Made by a program: the position numbers and the translations under genes. The notes under the pieces are model-generated. The model was not told where the DNA came from and searched no databases. It was given only the letters and a program-made list of their open reading frames with translations. This document shows, piece by piece, positions 61,999 to 64,000 of a stretch of 64,000 bases of DNA (within the stretch, counting starts at the first letter, position 1; every line of letters begins with the position of its first letter). The stretch is from contig NZ_AQXL01000124.1 in assembly GCF_000376225.1 (NCBI RefSeq), positions 18,741-82,740 of the forward strand, in the 5' to 3' direction. The DNA comes from Effusibacillus pohliae DSM 22757. GTDB taxonomy: Bacteria > Bacillota > Bacilli > Tumebacillales > Effusibacillaceae.

Positions 61999-63044
61999 TG
62001 AGATGGAAAAAAATTTCTATTTACCCATCAACTCCTATTTTAAAGGCGATTGAAATTATTGATGCGGGAGCGATGAAAATTGCTTTGGTTGTTGATGAGG
62101 GCCATCGTTTGCTTGGCACGGTAACGGATGGGGATATCCGCCGAGGTATTCTCAGGGGAATCGGTCTCGATGATCCTGTCGAAACCGTCATGAACCCAAA
62201 TCCGATTACTGCTCGCGCCAATGAGGCGAGGCAAACGGTTCTCGCCATCATGAAACTGAAACGGTTGCATCAGATTCCGATTGTGGACGAGCAAGGACGA
62301 CTGGTGGGAATTGAGACATTAGACGATCTGTTAAAGGGAAATTGCCGCGATAACTGGGTGGTCCTGATGGCGGGCGGTTTGGGTAGTCGCCTGCGTCCTC
62401 TGACCGATCTCTTTCCAAAGCCCCTGCTGAAGGTGGGCAGCAAACCGATTCTTGAAACGATCATGGAAAATTTTATCGAACATGGATTTCGCAAATTTTA
62501 TCTGGCGGTCAATTATAAGGCCGAGATGATCGAAGAATATTTCGGTGACGGTTCCCGCTGGGGAGTCGAGATTCACTATGTCCGTGAGGAAAAGCGGCTG
62601 GGAACTGCCGGAGCCCTGGGCTTGCTTCCGGAAAAACCGGACAAACCGATCGTAGTGATGAACGGGGATTTGCTGACGAAAGTGAATTTTCAGCAATTGC
62701 TTGATTTTCATATGGAACACCGGGCGCAGGCCACAATGTGCGTCCGTGAATACGATTTTCAGGTTCCATATGGAGTAGTCAAGGTGGACAAGTCTCGGCT
62801 TGTCGGGATTGATGAAAAACCGGTGCAAAAGTTTTTTGTCAATGCGGGAATTTATGTATTGGAACCGGAAGCGCTGGACCTGATCCCCCAGGACGAGTTT
62901 TTCGATATGCCAACTCTTTTTGATAAGTTAATTGAATTAAATTGTGAGACCGTGGTATTTCCCATTCGTGAATATTGGCTTGATATTGGAAGGAAAGAGG
63001 ATTTTGAACGGGCCAACGGGGAGTTCTGGGAGGTATTCAGGTGA
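61995..63044 (+). CDS. ptmE: CBS-domain nucleotidyltransferase, PtmE-like
   Basis: A 349-residue protein. Residues 1-115 hold two CBS motifs (ALVVDEGHRLLGTVTDGDIR and IPIVDEQGRLVGIETLDDLL). The rest is a nucleotidyltransferase domain with LMAGGLGSRLRPLTDLFPKP, VMNGDLLTKVNF and GTAGALGLLPEKP. Campylobacter PtmE has this layout and makes GDP-glucosamine from glucosamine-1-phosphate and GTP, the entry to the legionaminic acid pathway. The CBS pair may sense nucleotides. It starts in the legH stop (ATGA). Confidence 0.9.
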   Translation: MMRWKKISIYPSTPILKAIEIIDAGAMKIALVVDEGHRLLGTVTDGDIRRGILRGIGLDDPVETVMNPNPITARANEARQTVLAIMKLKRLHQIPIVDEQGRLVGIETLDDLLKGNCRDNWVVLMAGGLGSRLRPLTDLFPKPLLKVGSKPILETIMENFIEHGFRKFYLAVNYKAEMIEEYFGDGSRWGVEIHYVREEKRLGTAGALGLLPEKPDKPIVVMNGDLLTKVNFQQLLDFHMEHRAQATMCVREYDFQVPYGVVKVDKSRLVGIDEKPVQKFFVNAGIYVLEPEALDLIPQDEFFDMPTLFDKLIELNCETVVFPIREYWLDIGRKEDFERANGEFWEVFR

Positions 63045-63775
63045 TAGAGGGAAAAACAGTCCTGGCCATTATACCCGCCCGTGGCGGGTCAAAAGGAGTG
63101 CCGCGCAAAAACATAAGATGTGTGGCGGGGAAACCGTTGGTTGCTTGGACAATTGAAGAAGCGAAAAAATCAAAGTATATAGACCGCCTCATTCTCTCTT
63201 CAGAAGATCCGGAGATTATCTCTATTGCCAGGGAATGGGGATGCGAAGTGCCATTTGTTCGACCATACGAACTGGCGCAGGATGACACGCCCGGCATTGA
63301 ACCTGTGCTCCATGCAATGCAAGTTCTGCCGGAAGAATATGATTATGTGGTGTTGTTGCAACCCACTTCGCCTTTGCGAACCGCCCAGGATATCGACGGG
63401 TGTATTGAACGGTGTATTCAGCAATCAGCCAATGCCTGCGTCACTTTGACTGAATCCGAGAAAAGTCCCTGTTGGATGTATGTATTAGAAAACGATCATC
63501 GGATGACCCCGCTGTTGGTTACTGAAACAGCACCGACGCGCAGACAGGATGCAGCAAAAGTATATGTACTCAATGGGGCGGTTTATGTGGCCAAGTCGGA
63601 CTGGTTATTGAAACAGCGTACCTTCTTGACTTATGAAACAGTTGGATATTTGATGCCAAAAGAAAGATCGTTGGATATCGATACGGAGTTTGATATGGTT
63701 TTATTTGAGATATTAACGTCTCTAAAAATTTGTAAATTTGAATATCAAGTTAGCTCCGCTAAGGTCATGATGTGA
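63041..63775 (+). CDS. legF: CMP-legionaminic acid synthetase-like cytidylyltransferase (LegF/NeuA)
   Basis: A 244-residue enzyme: VLAIIPARGGSKGVPRKNIR is the CTP-binding loop, VVLLQPTSPLRTAQDIDGCI and the C-terminal ERSLDIDTEFDMVLFEIL are family motifs. It activates the nonulosonic acid with CTP. GTG 63041 overlaps the ptmE stop. The last 20 or so residues (from about base 63718) are unlike relatives and overlap the transposase gene on the other strand by 11 bases, so an insertion probably replaced the original end. Confidence 0.9.
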   Translation: MIEGKTVLAIIPARGGSKGVPRKNIRCVAGKPLVAWTIEEAKKSKYIDRLILSSEDPEIISIAREWGCEVPFVRPYELAQDDTPGIEPVLHAMQVLPEEYDYVVLLQPTSPLRTAQDIDGCIERCIQQSANACVTLTESEKSPCWMYVLENDHRMTPLLVTETAPTRRQDAAKVYVLNGAVYVAKSDWLLKQRTFLTYETVGYLMPKERSLDIDTEFDMVLFEILTSLKICKFEYQVSSAKVMM

Positions 63776-64000
63776 GCTTCTGGTAGGTGATGGTGTCGGT
63801 TGAAACACAGGCTGTCAGCAGTCGATTGAACAACTGGCCTTCAAACCGTCTGCGGTTGGTGCGGAAGCAAAATTCATCCAAATACGATTGCAGGTGCTTG
63901 GAAGCCAAGCCATGGTAAGTACCGCCGATAAACGCTTTGGCATTGGAAATCATCGTGTGCAGCCATTTCAGATGATCGGGGTTTTCCTTGGCGTTAAACT
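63765..64000 (-). CDS. IS1595-family (ISXO2-like) transposase, C-terminal part
   Basis: The minus-strand frame is open to the window edge. The protein end reads FNAKENPDHLKWLHTMISNA KAFIGGTYHGLASKHLQSYL DEFCFRTNRRRF, which are the closing motifs of ISXO2/IS1595-type DDE transposases (the GTYHG and YLDEFCFRxNRR blocks). The 5' part lies beyond base 64000. Its stop codon falls within the last codons of the cytidylyltransferase gene, so the end of the element must lie inside or just before that gene's 3' end. Confidence 0.88.
   Translation of the reverse strand, partial: FNAKENPDHLKWLHTMISNAKAFIGGTYHGLASKHLQSYLDEFCFRTNRRRFEGQLFNRLLTACVSTDTITYQKLTS

Overview
The window looks like part of the chromosome of a motile, spore-forming, Gram-positive bacterium of the Bacillales. 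The evidence is an alpha/beta small acid-soluble spore protein, DegS-DegU, CsaB, ComFC, a Pho regulon with Bacillus-style PhoP half-sites, and the flagellar order yvyF-flgM-flgN-flgK-flgL-yviE-fliW-csrA-hag. The fairly high G+C content and gene content would suit an Alicyclobacillaceae-type genome such as Effusibacillus or Tumebacillus, but that placement is an inference. Most genes lie on the plus strand in tightly packed, often overlapping operons.

Layout. 1-7469: a carbohydrate locus with a LacI-type regulator tail, a binding protein, two permeases (one with a long extra coiled-coil segment), two Gfo/Idh/MocA oxidoreductases and a TIM-barrel isomerase; no ATPase is present. 7470-11830: an A+T-rich island with a decayed group II intron 3' end, a secreted 133-residue protein of unknown function, an ABC ATPase and three multi-spanning membrane proteins. 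11987-18540: envelope genes (lipid-linked precursor flippase, polysaccharide deacetylase, CsaB, TagA/WecG), a broken AIM24-family gene, a spore protein and metK. 18778-21128: degS-degU and a small GT2-like protein. 21211-24740: a cyclic-di-GMP-I riboswitch ahead of a PAP2 phosphatase, a diacylglycerol glucosyltransferase-like enzyme and a UDP-glucose dehydrogenase. 24860-25753: a patatin-like esterase on the minus strand.

25917-41095 is a phosphate-starvation block. An ABC transporter with a metal-dependent phosphatase, a DeoR-type regulator and a PHP-domain phosphatase precedes pstSCAB-phoU, a DUF47-PiT phosphate transporter pair and phoP-phoR. Two of the operons have PhoP half-sites at 11-bp spacing with identical placement relative to the -10 box, and a third has a shorter version, so the block appears to be one regulon encoded beside its own regulator.

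41150-41790 is a Doc-type toxin with an AbrB-type antitoxin. 41985-56902 holds degV, comFC and the late flagellar genes, including a FliW-CsrA-flagellin control module with a sigma-D-like promoter and a possible CsrA hairpin in the hag leader. The flagellar genes run into two Maf-type flagellin glycosyltransferases, an unusual winged-helix fusion protein, fliS and a FliT-like gene. 56937-63775 is a complete-looking CMP-legionaminic acid assembly line, which presumably feeds the Maf enzymes. An IS1595-type transposase, cut by the window edge, overlaps the end of the last gene of that pathway.
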